Below, in pieces: positions 10,601 through 25,600 of a DNA stretch of 64,000 nt; the first letter of the stretch is position 1, and each line of letters starts with the position of its first letter. Source of the DNA: Acanthaster planci (Eukaryota; Echinodermata; Asteroidea; Valvatida; Acanthasteridae); the NCBI RefSeq assembly GCF_001949145.1, contig NW_019091486.1, forward strand, positions 242,716 to 306,715, written 5' to 3'. The position numbers and the translations under genes are program-made. The notes below the pieces were generated by a model. It ran no database searches, was not told the DNA's origin, and saw nothing but the letters and a program-made list of their open reading frames with translations.

Positions 10601-13600
10601 ACATACCCAGAGTCACGAGTTCCCATAGCATGACAGCGAACCCCCACACGTCGCTCTTCGTAGTGTAGATGTTGTCTAGCAGCGACTCGGGCGCCATCCA
10701 ACGGACGGGTACCCGCCCGTGAGACTTCATCTCGTACGAGCTGGAGTCCTGCACGTCCCGGGCCAGTCCGAAATCAGACACTTTGGCAACCAGGTCCTCG
10801 CCGAGGAGAATGTTGCGCGTGGCCAAATCACGATGAATACACTGAGAAAATTTGATATCATCAAAGTATGATAAACTAAACAGTTTGAAACGAAACGGAC
10901 AAAACAAAAATGACACCACTTAAGGTAACTGACACTTTTCACGACTGGAGGTCTTCAAGGGCGAAGTCAAGTTATCATTTTCAGGGTCAATAAGAATCGT
11001 AGAGATAGAATGGTAGCTGAGGGCAGACCAGGGACACCCATAGTTAACAAATGAACAGTTTCCCTAATACTCGATTATAACAACAAAATGTTCAACTTTT
11101 TGGCCACGGTATCTACTTATTGCGAACGACCAGAAGCAGAGTTTCAATTGCCATTTCTCTTGGTCCTAGAATCATTCAACAATACAGTGCTATATTCAAT
11201 GTGTATTTTGCTAACTTTAATAGGTGGTTACCGAAAGCTTTCGTTTTAAAATTCGAATTTTGTTGAACTTGTTTTCAAAGGACCCACCGATTTAGAAGCC
11301 AGAAACTCCATCCCGCTGGCAATCTGCATGGCAAACGACAAGATCTCAGCGGGTAGGAGATAGTTCCTCTTCTCCTCCCGGATCTCCTTTAGCGAGAAGT
11401 ACTGCTCCTTGGCCCCAGTCCGTATGTGTCGCAGGTAGGTCTGCAGGTTCCCGTTCGGGAGGTATTCCATGATTAGGAAGAAAGGTTCTGAATGGGGCCC
11501 AAACAAATACATGTATGTGTTTCAATGATGCTGCAACGGAGGTTGTCAGCAATGAGCCTCGAGCTGAACCAAAAGAGGGCGCAGTATCCTCAGCAAAGGA
11601 GGCTCCTATGGTCGGAACTGAATTTCGCTGGTTCACGAACGACTATGAAATGCACGCATTAGGTTGCATCGCTATCAACAAAATGAACACTCCCGACCAC
11701 CGTGGCTTTTTTCAACCGATGAGGGGGTGCTTCTGCTCGAGGTGGATAAACCGGTTCTGTTGTTGTGAGGCAATAAAGTTATATTGTGCACCGATTCAGT
11801 CGTGTCAAGGAAGGCCACGACGAGATTATCGTACGTAGAGATATGAACACGAGCACATCCTGCCCACAGTGTCACAGGGAGGAACTTTACGGTGTATGGT
11901 ACATCGACATCTATATCGAACTTAGGGGGTTTAAAGAGAGAGTGATACCCATTACGGCGAGTTTACTGTTTGTGATTCCAAAACTTGCTGCTGACAAAGT
12001 TACAAGTTGGAGAATCTTCTAAAGCCATAAATATTATACTCAACTCGTGTGTTCGTTTATCTACTTAGTTATGTACATTCATCCTGGCCTGGATGGATCC
12101 AGAGGGCAGAGAATTTACTGCGGCCCTCTTTGGAAGTTGCTACCAACTTCCATCTTGATGTTTCCTCTCACCTTTTTCGGTGCAGAAGCCCAGCATTGTG
12201 ACGACATTGGGGTGGGTGCCCAGGTTCAGATACATGCTCCGCTCTTTCTCGAAGTCTCTCTTGTCTCCTTCTGTCGCCGTGGCTGAAGGAGAGAACAACG
12301 GGTTTTATCTCGGTACTATACTGGACAGTCAGGGTGACCAAGTAATGAGGAAGCCCAAGGGAAAAAAGTGAGCAACAGGGGTGGGGAGTAAGTAAACATC
12401 TTAGAATCCTGTGCCCCTACAACTGTTCGGAAAAAGCTAGAGGTTAACGCCAGCCGTATCTGTCAAAAAAAACGAAACAAAAAACAACAACAACAAAAAC
12501 CTGGGCCTACTTTTCAGCATCTTCACAGCGACCGTGGTCATGACTCCCTTTTTGACGATGCCGTCCGCTTCGGCTCTGTGAACTGTCGCGAACGAGCCAG
12601 CTCCCAGCTGTTCCATCACGTGGAGTCTCTCCCTCGGGAACTCCTTAGGTTTACCATCGGGTTCGTAAGTCATACTGTTGGGCCGTCTGGCTACCGGAGG
12701 CTCTTTTCCATTGTCTACTCCAATGTAGTCATTACTTCTTCTCTGTGAATAGGACAAGTGTAGGCCTATACATAATGCAAGTGCCAACAACATAATGAAG
12801 TAAAACTGCACTTTGTGTGGCCTAAAATTTATGTGATTCAGTGATAAAATAAACAACACAAGGGTATTAAAATGTTTTTCTTTAGTTGCAGCCATAGCCA
12901 AGACATCTCTTTTAGGTGGGCAGACCATCAACGGCTTCGTCAGTTGGTTGGTGGTTGGCTGGTGCAGCGTGAGTGAACACACATGGAGTCGTGCTTAATA
13001 GCGTAGAATGCTTAAGATTGTTGTGGGGCGTTTGAAATTATGGGAAGGGGGTATGTAGAGGAGTGAGTGAGAAAGGTGGGGTAGGAGTGGGCATGAGGGC
13101 AGCCCCGACGAAGTTCCAATCTGCGTAAAGTAAGCCAAAGAGAGACCATGTGTAGCCACCTCCAGCAAATTTGAGTGAGAATTTCGCATAGAAGTAGGCT
13201 ATTCATGGTTTGATTTCCACAGGGCTTATGGGGCTGGAAGTCCGAACCGGTGAGGGCTGGTTGGACCGCAGCGGCGGATCGAGAGGCCGATCGGAATTCT
13301 ACCCTACTGGCCAAACGGGACTGCAGACGACAGTGGTGCCCTCCGGCAGTCCAACAATACAAAGCACGCTTACCACATTGCGGTTGCCCAGCTCTAGTTC
13401 TCCGCCCACTCCTGATTTCCGGCGTCTCTTCATGGCCAGGCGCCGCCTCAGCAGCAGGAGAGCTACGATGACCACGAGCAGGAGGATAATCACGACGAGA
13501 ACGACGACAATGACTATGACAGTGATGTTGGTTGCCGCTTGGGAGGGGAAGAAACAGGTTTAAAGTGAATACTATAAAGAGATAGGTCACCTGTCTTCCT

Positions 13601-16600
13601 GACAATGTGCACACGGTATGTGACACTTGCTGCGTATACATGTAGCCGGGGGGGTTAAAAACTACATCCATTCCAATTCTTAATACATGTATCTGTGTTC
13701 AAATCCAATGAGCAAGTTAGGCATCATAATTTCAAGAGCGTGTGCTCCGAAACGAAGCTAAAGTAAGAGATCATTCGGACGCGTGTGCGAGGTCTGCCCA
13801 TCAGCACGACCCTACGCTGACTCCTGCCCGTGGCTTGTTCCCAACTCAAATAGCTCAAATGGACTGATCACCCTATATGCAAAAGGATATACGAAAGCAA
13901 AATTAAACAGCAGCGTATGGGAAAGATGTAATGTAAGTTGTGTCTTACCATCCTGACACCTCGCTCCCATGAAGCCAGCAACGCAATCGCATACGCCAGA
14001 TGTACCACACCGTCCACCATTCATACACTGGCTATCAACCGTGCAGGCTGGGGGGTAATCGACCAAATTGATTAAATGTTATTTACAGTAACTGACGAAT
14101 CCTAATTCAAAAAACAAGTTCGGAGTTGCGTTTGAGCACAGTTTTTTTTTTACATTTTAAACTTTTTCGTCCAATTCATGATTTCGAATATTCTTCTTGC
14201 TCTTGGAAATTTTTGTGTCAACATTGGTAATTCAGTCGAATCGCCCTGTTTGGACAGCGTGTCGTACAAATCATTAAATTACAACTTAAATGTCGTCTAA
14301 GCCGGTGCCGAATGGCAGCGTTCACAGTTCGAAGCCGTCGTGTATCAAGGTGGCTTTCTAAAAAAGTTCAAGTACAAACAAAAGAGGAACAATAGGGGTC
14401 CCCAGTTGCAGGCAAATACACACTTGGGTGTGCTTCAGTATTTGCCTGTGTCCTCACACAATTCAGTGCACCAGACTAGCAAATGAGGTAACAGTTATTA
14501 GCAAGACCCCGAAACACAAGGCTCGTTTAGTTTAAGAAAATGGAAAACGAGAGCAATAAAACAATACCAATGGGCTATTGCTATTAATAAGCATATCGAT
14601 GAACCTGATGATGTTCCTGCTACTTTTATATGGCACTTGAATGAGTCACGCATGTTTTCAAGGATATTAATATGAAAGAAACCAACAAGACATATATAAA
14701 TTATAAAAAAAACAAAACAAAACAAAAACAAAACAAAAAAACTGACGAAAAGAGAAAGTGTACACCATTATGCCTGTTCTGAAGGGCACAATGAAGTCTG
14801 AAGACACTGGTCAAAGTGGCCACCATTAAACTGTGTGCTAAAGACAAATTTGTTTTTTGGAATGGCACAGCTCTATGATAAGCAATACCAAATGTGCGTT
14901 AAAACGTTTGAAAATGTGACAAATGGCAGAATTACAGCACTGGGAGTGTTGAAACGATTCTGCGGCATTTTGTATAAAAATCAACAATACTTCCATGATT
15001 AAAAGCAAACTCATGATAAGCGCAACTGATGTCTGCTTACTGATCGGTTTTCAGTTGGCCCCTAAACTGCCTGCCTGGGCCTACCAATTTGACAAAAACG
15101 AATGATCCAATATTTACCTATTTCACAGAAAGTCCCTTGGAAGTTGGAAACACACTCGCAAACTCCATTTTCATTACAACGACCGGAGTGGAGACAATCG
15201 TTATCTCCCCTACACATCTCTGCAGCTTCTAGGATTGCATTACACAGGGTGAAAGATGAAAAAAAGCATGTCGTGTGTCTGTTCTCTCGTCTTTTTCTTC
15301 AACATTCTGTACACAAAGATCGTGCGCCAAGTGTTTACAAAATCTTTTTACCTGAGTGGGAACAAACCAAATTTAGTGCTTTACAAATACGATACCGTAA
15401 TTATTGGCAAATTTTGTAAAAATGGTAACGCCAACCTTAGTTATTGGCGCCTTGCCAGTGATGGTTGGCATTGTGATAAATACTACCACTTGAAACGGCT
15501 CACCTACACAGACACCAAACCGGCATGAAGATGGATTCATCAGGAATATATAAGTAAAACGCCTCTAGATACGTTCATAGAGGAAATCTCTGCCGCGTGC
15601 AGGGATGGTCACAGTTGCACAGCCCGGTCAAGGGTGGCAAATCCATCATAGAAGACTGAACACGGTCTGAGCACATGGTCTTGTGGCGTTTTTCTTCCCA
15701 ACTTCGCATTAAACACTGCTCTATTCGTCACCATAAAAAGGGCTCTTTTTTATTTCATTAAGATAAAAGTACGCTCCGCGGTGACCCGATATGCTCGATG
15801 TTGGCCTGAATTCCATATCTGCTGAAGTCAATGCCACTATTTGGCGTTAATGCCATCACAAATATAACTAAGGCATAAGTACCTGCTCCACACCTCGGCC
15901 CACCGAATCCTTCTGCGCACATACAAACCATCATATCTGTGCAGGTTCCTCCATTTAAACACTGGCTGCTACTTGAACAACCTGTGTCAAATGAAAACAA
16001 ATTTGTATGAAAGATACAAACATGTTTTTTTTCTCTCTCTCTTTCTCTATCAGGAAGACAGTATCTTATTCAAACACACGAAAATCGATTAAAGTTTAAG
16101 ACGTAGACATTAGAAAGTCATCGCAGTTTGTAAACCCCAATCCTGCCTATTGAAATGTTTTGGATCAAAGGTGCCAAATGCTTATTACCATGTTCTGAAA
16201 ACAGCATGGAACAAAACACACACTGCGTTTAGGCCCTTTACTAATTTTTTTAGTTCGTACACCAACATTAATACCGTCACTTTCCCGTGGCAAACAGTCT
16301 TGTAACTGATTTATTTTGTATCTGTCTGAAACGATGCAGAGAGGGCGTTTGAGTGCGCTCATTAGGTCACGTGTCATCACACAGACGCTGATGACAGGTT
16401 TGGGCTCATTTTCCCGCCCATTGCCACTCATAAGGCCAACTTATAAAGTTCGGATGACCCCCCCCCACAAGGCAGATATGTTGTTGGAGTCTTAGTTTGC
16501 GTATGCGGCTTAGGATATAAAGAGACTAAATGGCTTCACTCATTCAGACACTTACATGTGGCATCCCCCTCCTTATAAGGAAGAGAATCCCCCCACGCGA

Positions 16601-19600
16601 GAAATCTTTGATCCACCCCTGTAAACCCAATGATAGTCGATCAGTCACGTGGGGCCAGTATGTTTGCCGCCACCAAGCGTTTCACAGTATCCCTCTGGTA
16701 CGCTAAAGCACTTACCTCTTTGGCACAGATTTCCTGTGTACGGCGCCACACAACTGCAGGCATCCATCTCACATGCGCCGCCGTTTAAACAAGGATTCGT
16801 ATTGGAACAGTCAACTACAAAATACAGAAATAGACACCGTTTAGCAAGGCTCACACGTCAAAAGCATTGTCAAAACATTACACAACCATTAAAAAGTGGA
16901 ATAATGCGTTTGAAGACGTGTGTTCTTCACATTGAATTTGATACACGAGACAGAATTGCACAATCAAGCAACTGAATGAAGGCTTGGTGTCTTGAGGTTA
17001 ATGTGTTCACCTATTCTCAATGACGTCAAATAACTGACAAAGAACAAAAAAGTAACCGAAAAATTTCACCAATTTTAAAAATCTTGTACCAAAGCCTGTA
17101 TCTTGAATAGCAAGTGTCTATGTCAGAGATTTTATTAGGATGGTTTTATTTCTCTATTATCTTTCTGCTATGTGTTTATTTTTTGTGTGTTCTTTTGGAG
17201 GATATGAAGACGAATAAACCTACATTGTTTTGAATTGGAACTATTTGTTTTACTCATTAATGCTAAACTAAAACAAACCAAGCCTACATTTTTTTTCTTT
17301 TTGTCTATTTTAATTAAGAACGTAAAAATGTAGACCCTACGTGCCATGATTAGCACTGGGCATCAAGTTGCGGTGAGCGAAACCAGCCCATTTATTTTCA
17401 TCGATACATAAAACTGCAATAAAAGTAATTTCTCTGTGCTGCCTCATGTTAGCAATGAGTTAGGGAGGAGTCAATGACATCTTATGATGTGCTTTCCCCG
17501 ACTTTGAATGGAGGATTGCTTTTATCAATATCACTGTCTCTGTTTTGTTTTAAAAAGTCACGTTTCTTATTGAAGTCCATCAATGTCGTTGGTTCCTTCA
17601 GTGTTTGTACGCTGTCATCGTTTTATTGGATTTTGGTCCTCGTTATCACGCGTTTGTGGCCTCGATCTCAAACCGGCCATCGGTATGTGGCAATTATTTT
17701 GCCACAGTGGCGATCAACGCATTCAGCAAAACTTTGCCAAGACAGCTTCATTTATTGGTCACTGTTTGCACGGGAAATAGAAATGTGGGCAGAGCTCCAA
17801 GAAACTGTAGCCTGCTTTCGGTGAGAGTGGTTCGTTGCAGCGAAATGTATTTGGGCCTAATCGCTGCACTGCACATACGTCGTTACCTTCACGTTCCAGT
17901 TGCCAAAGTCACGTGCTGTTGCCAATATCATGCAGTACTGGCGTTATTACAGTATAACGCCGCTATAAAGAACACCATCCACAGAATGTTCGGTGCAGTC
18001 GATCGGCAGTGCAATTTGTAGCCACTAAGGCACTCGATTCCAATTCCCACCCATTCAAACGTTGGCGGCCTGTCTCATAAATGTTTCAGCAATAATGATT
18101 TTGGGCTAACACGCGTAAAACAATCTTCTTAAATTTTAATTCTTTAAGTTAGTTTTAGTTCAAAGTGCACGTATTATGATTTCTTCTCGTGTCTCACCTT
18201 TTGGGTAGTTTTCATTCATACGAAGTCGAATTACAAAATGAAATCATGTTTCACGGAAGTTTTTATTTGAGTCATCAGTTAAAAGTTGCTTGCAACATGG
18301 ACTAATTTCATGGCACTGGAACCAATGCCCTTTCGGCAATTTGAGGCGTTGTCAATTGAAGTCAAATCTGTCATTAATAATACACGAAAATACGTGCGAG
18401 TTACGCCACAAAGGCCAGCCTGTCTTTCTACCTTTGCATTTTCTGCTTTGATTTATAAGTTCCTTTTTGGGGAAGAGAATCGTTGACTCGGAAGAGACAA
18501 TACAAACAGAAAATCCGAATCAGAGTTGCCGTGTTGCATGCACGTTTACTAGTTGCACGTGAGGTATGGCGGACACAACAGGAGGGCGCTATTTGCTATG
18601 GGTAAAATCTTTTGTGTTGACTCCAAATGTTCCCACTTCATACAACGCCCTCCTAGTTTGCCCCCCATGCTTCAAAACAGGCTAATGTCGACGTATCCAT
18701 CAACGGACAGCTTTTCATGGCGTGTCTGCCGTTATTCTGTATCGAATACGATTTTGTTTAAGTTTTTAAGTTTCATTAGTCGAACCAAAATTTAAGTCAT
18801 TTCAAGCAAGTTTCCCATGTTGGGTAACAGTGCGGAGAAAATTCTCGGGCTGGGGGAATGCTCGGTACACCGAATGGTCAGTATCGTGGCGCTCGGTATA
18901 ACGGCGTTCTACTGCATTACTGTAGCTTGCACCGTACCTATTGCACATCTCGTCCCGCTGAAGCCTTCCGGGCACTCACAAACCTTCTTGTTCGTGCAGA
19001 TTCCCCCATTTAAACACTGGGCGTTACCTCTACAACCTGACACCAAACGAAGGTACATTTCCATTAAAGGGCCCATGACTTGTGTCGATTTTGTTTTTCT
19101 TCCGAGAGGAATGAACAAGTTTTTTTTTTTCCTCCGAGATGAATAACCTTGTTCAGCCTTGCTCTCGTTGATGCTTGAACATTAAGTGACACCCTTTTCG
19201 ATCAATTGCAGTTAAAGACTCACCTGTGCTGTGGTTGGGCTTTTAGTCTCAAGAAAGATAATGTTAGTCTCACTTTTGTTTTATAGAGTCAAATTGACCC
19301 CTATACGAGCATTATGGCGCAAGATTTGCTAAGTGGCTAAATGCCGCTGCTCACTGTATTTACACAAGTTGAACACTGGATCTTCGATGAAAGGAACATT
19401 TACGACGGTATAACATCTGAAATTCAGGCACTGTTTGAACTGAAATACGTGTAAGCCTAGGTGTAAAATCAAATTCTCTGTTTATAAAGAAAAATGTGCA
19501 TGAGAACAAAAACCACAATGACTGTCAAAAACGCAAACAGGTAACGAAATCAGGGTCCATGAGAATGGATTGGATGCTAAAGATCACATCAAAGCTGTAC

Positions 19601-22600
19601 TGATTAGGCCCTTAAAGCAGAGTTTTGAAAATAATTTCATAAAATTAACATTTTGTACAACAGTCTCGCGTTGCAATCATGAAGTGCAGTGAAAGTAAAA
19701 ACAAAAGAAAATTACTTCTCTCCCAGCTCGGGAGTTTTATCTCAAAAAGAAGTCGTGTTTTGTTTCTGGACCCTGCTTGTCATTGACCTAAAGATAGAAT
19801 TAATGACATTCGGTTCGGACATCTAACGATTTAAATGTCAGAGGCAATGCCTGAGAAGGAGACGCTAGCAAGATGGCGTGTGCAAGACATGCTGCGCTGC
19901 ATTATGCACGGAATATTGCCCCGCACAATTCATAGAATAAGCACGCCCAACTTTTCGCCGGAGCCTAATACGATGGATTTGTTTGGTTTCCGCTGCCAAT
20001 CAAGCAAAATGCTCACTGGATACTAGTGAGAATAAGGAGACTCTTTGAGACTTTCCATAGATGGAGACTTTCCGGTCCCACTTGACAAATCTAGCATATT
20101 GATATACGTTGGGTAAGGGCAAACCTATTATATATAATTAACATCTCCCCAAGGCAAAAATACATCTTGAAAATTGTTCGCGGTACCCGCTGCTTCATTT
20201 GACTCGGACCGGCCAGCCGACCCCGGCAAGCTCGGTGGTCGAGTGGTTAAGACATCTGCACTAGTAAGCAGGAGGTCGTGGGTTCGAGTCCCACCCAAGT
20301 AAGCTTGTGAGGTTTTTTTCGCAAGCTCTCGGACAAGCCCTGAGCATACTGTGCTTATTGATATACGTTGGGTAAGGGCAAACCTATTATATATAAATCT
20401 AGCATCGTTAGAGTTAATTGAGTACACGCATGCGCAGATTTATTGGGTCCAGCTGGCTTCAACCAAACGTCCCAAAGTGTCCCCTTGGGTTCGGAAAACG
20501 ACTCACTCTTTTCACACAAATTTCCAAAGAATGGGGCCGAGCAAGTACAGGAACCGTCCATGCAGGTGCCTTGGTTCAAGCAAGGATTCGTGTCCGAACA
20601 CTCAGCTGAAAAAAAAATCAACAATTAAAAAGAAAATCAAACACCATTCAGCAAAGTATTACAAATATGTGGTACACCAGTCAGATTTCATTAATAGAGT
20701 TTAATTTTAAATACACGTAAACAGAATGAAACTTTCAACCGCTTGATGAAGTCTGTCTCTTTTGATGAGTAACTTCGCCCACTTTGCATTTAATATATAA
20801 AATGATAGAGGTCAGGTTAGGTTTTCATTTCCGCTACATTAAGCGTCGGTCCTTTTACCAGCTAAGCCTGAGGGATTGTTTTCGTTACTATTAATCAGAT
20901 CTGCTTTGTTTTACCAAGTTCAGCTTGATTCTAACCGAATCCATAAATGCCGTTGTCGTTTCAGTATTGTGACTGTTACCATATTAGCGGAAACTCGCCC
21001 TTGAGCTACCTGACATTGCACTATACACCTATATCCACTAATAAATTCGAAGTTATGTGCGCATGCGCACCAATGGCATGTGTAGCCCAAAAGCTTGAGC
21101 GGCCCATTGGAAATGTACAGGGGCATAAATTTCAACGTCATTTGTAGTTTCCATTGCATATCGGTCATTGTCCTATGACCACTTACATACCGACACCACA
21201 TCGTGATCCTCTGAATCCGTCCAAGCACTCGCAGACACCAGAGAGTGTGCAGGTTCCCTCATTCATACACTGGTCGTCATTTGTACAACCTGGGACCACG
21301 CGAAAGTACATCATTACCAAGGATCAATGCAATAAATCGTTCTGAAATGATAGTTACTCTGAGCATCTTAATTAAGTCTCAGAATGTCTGCACACTACTT
21401 GACAACCCTGAATATATAGATTGCTGCTCCCCATAACTCTCACCATTGATGAACTTTTTCTGCAAAACTGAGAGCGCTATTGTTGTGATTTTTGTCCCGA
21501 AAGACATGCCAATTTGGGAACTAATCTTTATTTTCAGTATTGGGAACTAACGGTTTTCGTATTGTAATCAAGCAGAAGTCAACATCACAAAATCCCCCAT
21601 CACGGACCAACAGTTCAAAACAACCCAATTCGCAAGGCAATTCTCCCCCACACTCCCCTGGCTTACCAAAAGGCCAGAACATAAATTCAAAACAGCAACT
21701 TGTTACAGCTCGAAATTTAGCGACCTGAAAAATGACTCAAATTCTGACATTTCACCCTCCATCCCATCTGAATTATACAAGACTGGGCATATTAACCTCC
21801 TAACTGAAGAAAGAAACTCCGATTCACGTGCAAATTTATTATCATCTACGGTACTAATGGTCTAACCGACCCGTTCTACCTGTTCACCTGCCAGTTATCA
21901 CCTTACTGACAACACCCCCCCCCAAAAAAAATCCGACGGTGGTGAAAGAAAGCATCCCTGATATTTGCTTTCTCCTGTTGGGGGCATGCCTGACAAAATA
22001 ACGGTGGCAATCGGTTCGGGGAATCGACTGAATCCCCTCTCATAGCCTGCATGGTTTAAAACGACTCACTTCTTTCGCACAAAATGCCAGAGAAAGGGTT
22101 GACGCATTGACAGTTCCCGCTCACACAGGTGCCACCGTTGCGACAAGGATTTATCCCGGAACAAATACCTGAGGGAAAATAGCAAGAGCAGACACGTTTT
22201 ATCATGGCTGGAAACAATAGATAGCATAATCTCAAAGCATGGACTCACCAACGAGTTAAACTGCTATCATGCACTTTTTTCCTGGGATCTTCATATGATT
22301 GAAATACCCAAAACAGAACGCACAAGCAAGTGATTCAACGAGCTTCCAACGCCGCTGATCGGCAGTTTAAAAATTCATGATTTCTTTGTGTTGTTTTCAC
22401 TCGTTTTGGCAACAACAGCAAGGTTTTACCTAGGAGCGAGTTACAACTCCATAGTGGTAATTAGTGTCTCTAAGCGCAGGAAAGTTTTCGAAGAGATCGG
22501 GCGAGAGACACTCTCTTGCCTTGAGATATACTTGGCAGTTTAAAAAAGTTATCCATTAAATTTGATTCAAAACAAAAAAATTCATTCTGATCTAAGTTCA

Positions 22601-25600
22601 CCGTAAACATTCAGCAGCCAATTCAACTCTTACATTACAATAATAATAACAATACTTGTTATAAATGTTTTGTCCTGTAAGTGTTGACGGATGCAACGTC
22701 ATTGAAGAGCCATGCCAAATTATCCTCAGAGTGATTTGGACAAACATTTAATAAGAGGTAAATAAATCAAAATATCAAGAAAAGTAATCAAATGAGCGAG
22801 ACTTACTGTAGATTTCGCAGACTGGTCCTACATAATTTTCCGGACACATACACGTAAAGCCTGACCCAGTTGGCCGTGGCACACAAGCGGCATCATTCAA
22901 GCATATTCCATCCACCCTTCCGCATAATTCTCCAAAAGCTGTTTAGCAAGAAGGTGACGTATGAGATAATTATTCTGAAATGACGGGAGCCGTGGGTTAT
23001 CCAACACATGATCTCACCGCAAAGGCGTCTGCAGTGGAGGCTACAGCCAAGACACAAAGGCACACTTTTAGTTTGTAGCACATGACGCCAGTAACGTAAA
23101 CTCTGACGTCATTCCCAAGTCAGTACAGGCACATAATTTGAGAATGTTGAGTAGCTGCACATAATTTGCTTCACCTTTATCATGCGTGTAGGCACGCATT
23201 GGCGTACATGTAAATCCCAGGGGATGAAAGTATAACCCACATTCCACACACTTCTGACGGGGGGGCTATTAAATCACTTCCCCCTCCCTTTTGTGATGAG
23301 ACAAATTATTGCAGATTCAGTCTTTGCAATATCACTCAATTTACATGAGATTTTTAAAGCAATAAATACACCACCCTGTTTTAAGGTTCTACCTGAGTGC
23401 AACAATTACCACTGAGATACATCATGAACATAGACTAGACAAACTTTGGGAGCTGTCAATCTCTGACCTGTTCTTATACTTTTTAATTAACACGTGGTTT
23501 TAACAGTTGCCTCAGGTTGTGGTCATTATGTTTTGAAGTGGTAAAATGGACTTAAATTGGTACTGATGTCATTGACGTCCCTGCTCTGCTGTCCTGATCA
23601 TCGTCTACGCGTATTGGTGGGGGTCCTGTCTGTGGTCATTGTTGATTTGGTCTGTTGTGAACCATTTATTTTTAACTCAATTTAACTTCATAAAAGCTTC
23701 GTTTTCTCGATAGAGCAAAGAGGATTTTAGCGAGAAATTGCCATCCAATGTCCAAATGGTCCATTTTAACTGCCTTTTTACTGGTAACCTATGCATGAGA
23801 TATATGGCGGGCCTGACCAGGCAAAATTGCCAAACTTTCACTGATCGAACTTGCCCCAGCTACCTCATTCGACAGCAAAACAGAGTTTTCCGCACATAAG
23901 TTTGTGTCACCCGCCATGGGGGGGGTGGGTGTCGTGTAAATTAAACATACAGGGAAGCTGGTAGATGCTGGCATGAGAAACAAACTTCGTGTGTTTGCGC
24001 CTCGAGGAGGAGTCTTGGTATATTTTTCCAAATCTTTGCTTTGGCGCCGTCTTGGAATTCATTTCAAGACCCAGGCTAAATTTCAAGTATATTATTTGTT
24101 TCAAGTAAATGAAATGAACATTCCACAGCCACCCCATAGGGCAAATGGATGCTGTTGTGACAGCAGACGACCTTCATTGGCCCTTGGGGGTGGGATGGAC
24201 GAGGTTCGCAAAAGTGAAGTTTGTATCCATCTTGAGCAGAGACAACCGCCATCGGTTTAAAAAAAACATATTTGGTGGGGAGTAATTCGTTTTGTTGGGA
24301 GCGACGCGTACGCAAAGCGTGCATTTCTTGAAGCTACGAAAGTGCTGTTATCAAATGAGCCTCCGTTACGAGGAAAATTGCGCCCTCTCTTGGGCCAGGT
24401 CGAGCCTATTAGCAAACGCAGAGAAGCCCAAAATCCACAAAGCCAACCTGGATCTAGTATATTTTACGACTGTCCGTCACGTGTCCAGAACATTTTTACA
24501 CCAAGACTTTTTTCAGCTAAAGGTCATAAAGACTGAAGAGTCACCAGATTGAGATTAGCACTACTTTGAAGTCATCTAAATCGGGCTTTCCCGTTTACAC
24601 ATTATTTCGACAATCTATTGCCACTTACGGGTATCGCAGTGCGGACCAGACATCCCAGCCGGGCAATTCGCGCATTCATTTATTTCCTCTCCCGTACCAT
24701 TTCGGCACATACCTCCATTACAGTCAGCATTCGTTTGGCAATCTGAAGGTTAGTGAAACAGAACAAAGGAATGTAAGAGCTGTACACAGTTCGAAGTTTA
24801 AAAAAAAACACAAATGTGGTGCAATATGACCGGTTCACAGCGTGAGAAAGCACCCATAATGAATCTTTTGCAGCGAAGATGGCACGTTGATAAAAGGAGA
24901 CCAACATAATGGGGCGATTCGCAAGAGTGCGCCTCCAGGAGTTCGCAAGTGTTGGCCAATCACAACGTGTGAAATCTGTCGGCCCAATGCGCGTTTGGAA
25001 CAGAAAGGGCCGACAATTTTCGCGCGTTGTAATTGGCCAACGCGCTGCAAACTCTTGAAGGCGCACTATTGCCCACATTGGGCAAAATACTTATGTGGGA
25101 GAAATCTTTTGTTGCTAACGTTTCACGAATTGTTGTTTCAAAACTGTTGAAGTCAGCTTTGAATAATCATTTCTCTCATGTCCCAGTGTTTTCCTTCAAT
25201 AAACTGTCGTCGTTGGTGCCTCACAGTGGTTATCCTTGCTACTGTTGCCAATGCTAACATCCCCCCGGTCCCTTAACCTAATACGAAAGGTACGGCCTTT
25301 CTCTTCCTAAGTACCCAAGAACTTACTTTCTACTTCACAGAGGAAGCCACTGTACCCGTCGTTGCATTCACACGTGGGTAGGTCCGCAATGCATCTTCCA
25401 CCGTTCATGCAGAGCGGCGGTTCACAGACCTCCTCTCCCGTCACTGTAGTCATTGGGGTAAACCAGTTACACTCTAAAACACCTGGGTCAGACTGACCCG
25501 GAATATGGGTCTCATGGGGCCTGATATGATCCAAAAGGGGGTCATAGGTTGACGCGGAAAGGGGTCAGGCCCCATGGGACCCAGATTCCGGGTCCAGGCT

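Noticed and set aside
12743-12982. Upstream extension of gene A exon 15 to an internal Met
   Set aside because: A clear TTCACAG acceptor and the required phase put the exon start at 12742; the extra open sequence is intron.
13012-13671. A 219-codon minus-strand open frame
   Set aside because: It reads across the gene A membrane exon in a different frame and into intron sequence on both sides; the true frame gives a membrane helix.
17474-18021. Overlapping plus-strand open frames up to 138 codons
   Set aside because: Three frames are open over the same stretch with no domain, signal or splice pattern, as expected by chance.
20221-20310. A tRNA-Thr gene
   Set aside because: A and B boxes are present, but the acceptor stem does not pair and the anticodon loop has an extra base; direct repeats identify a mobile element.
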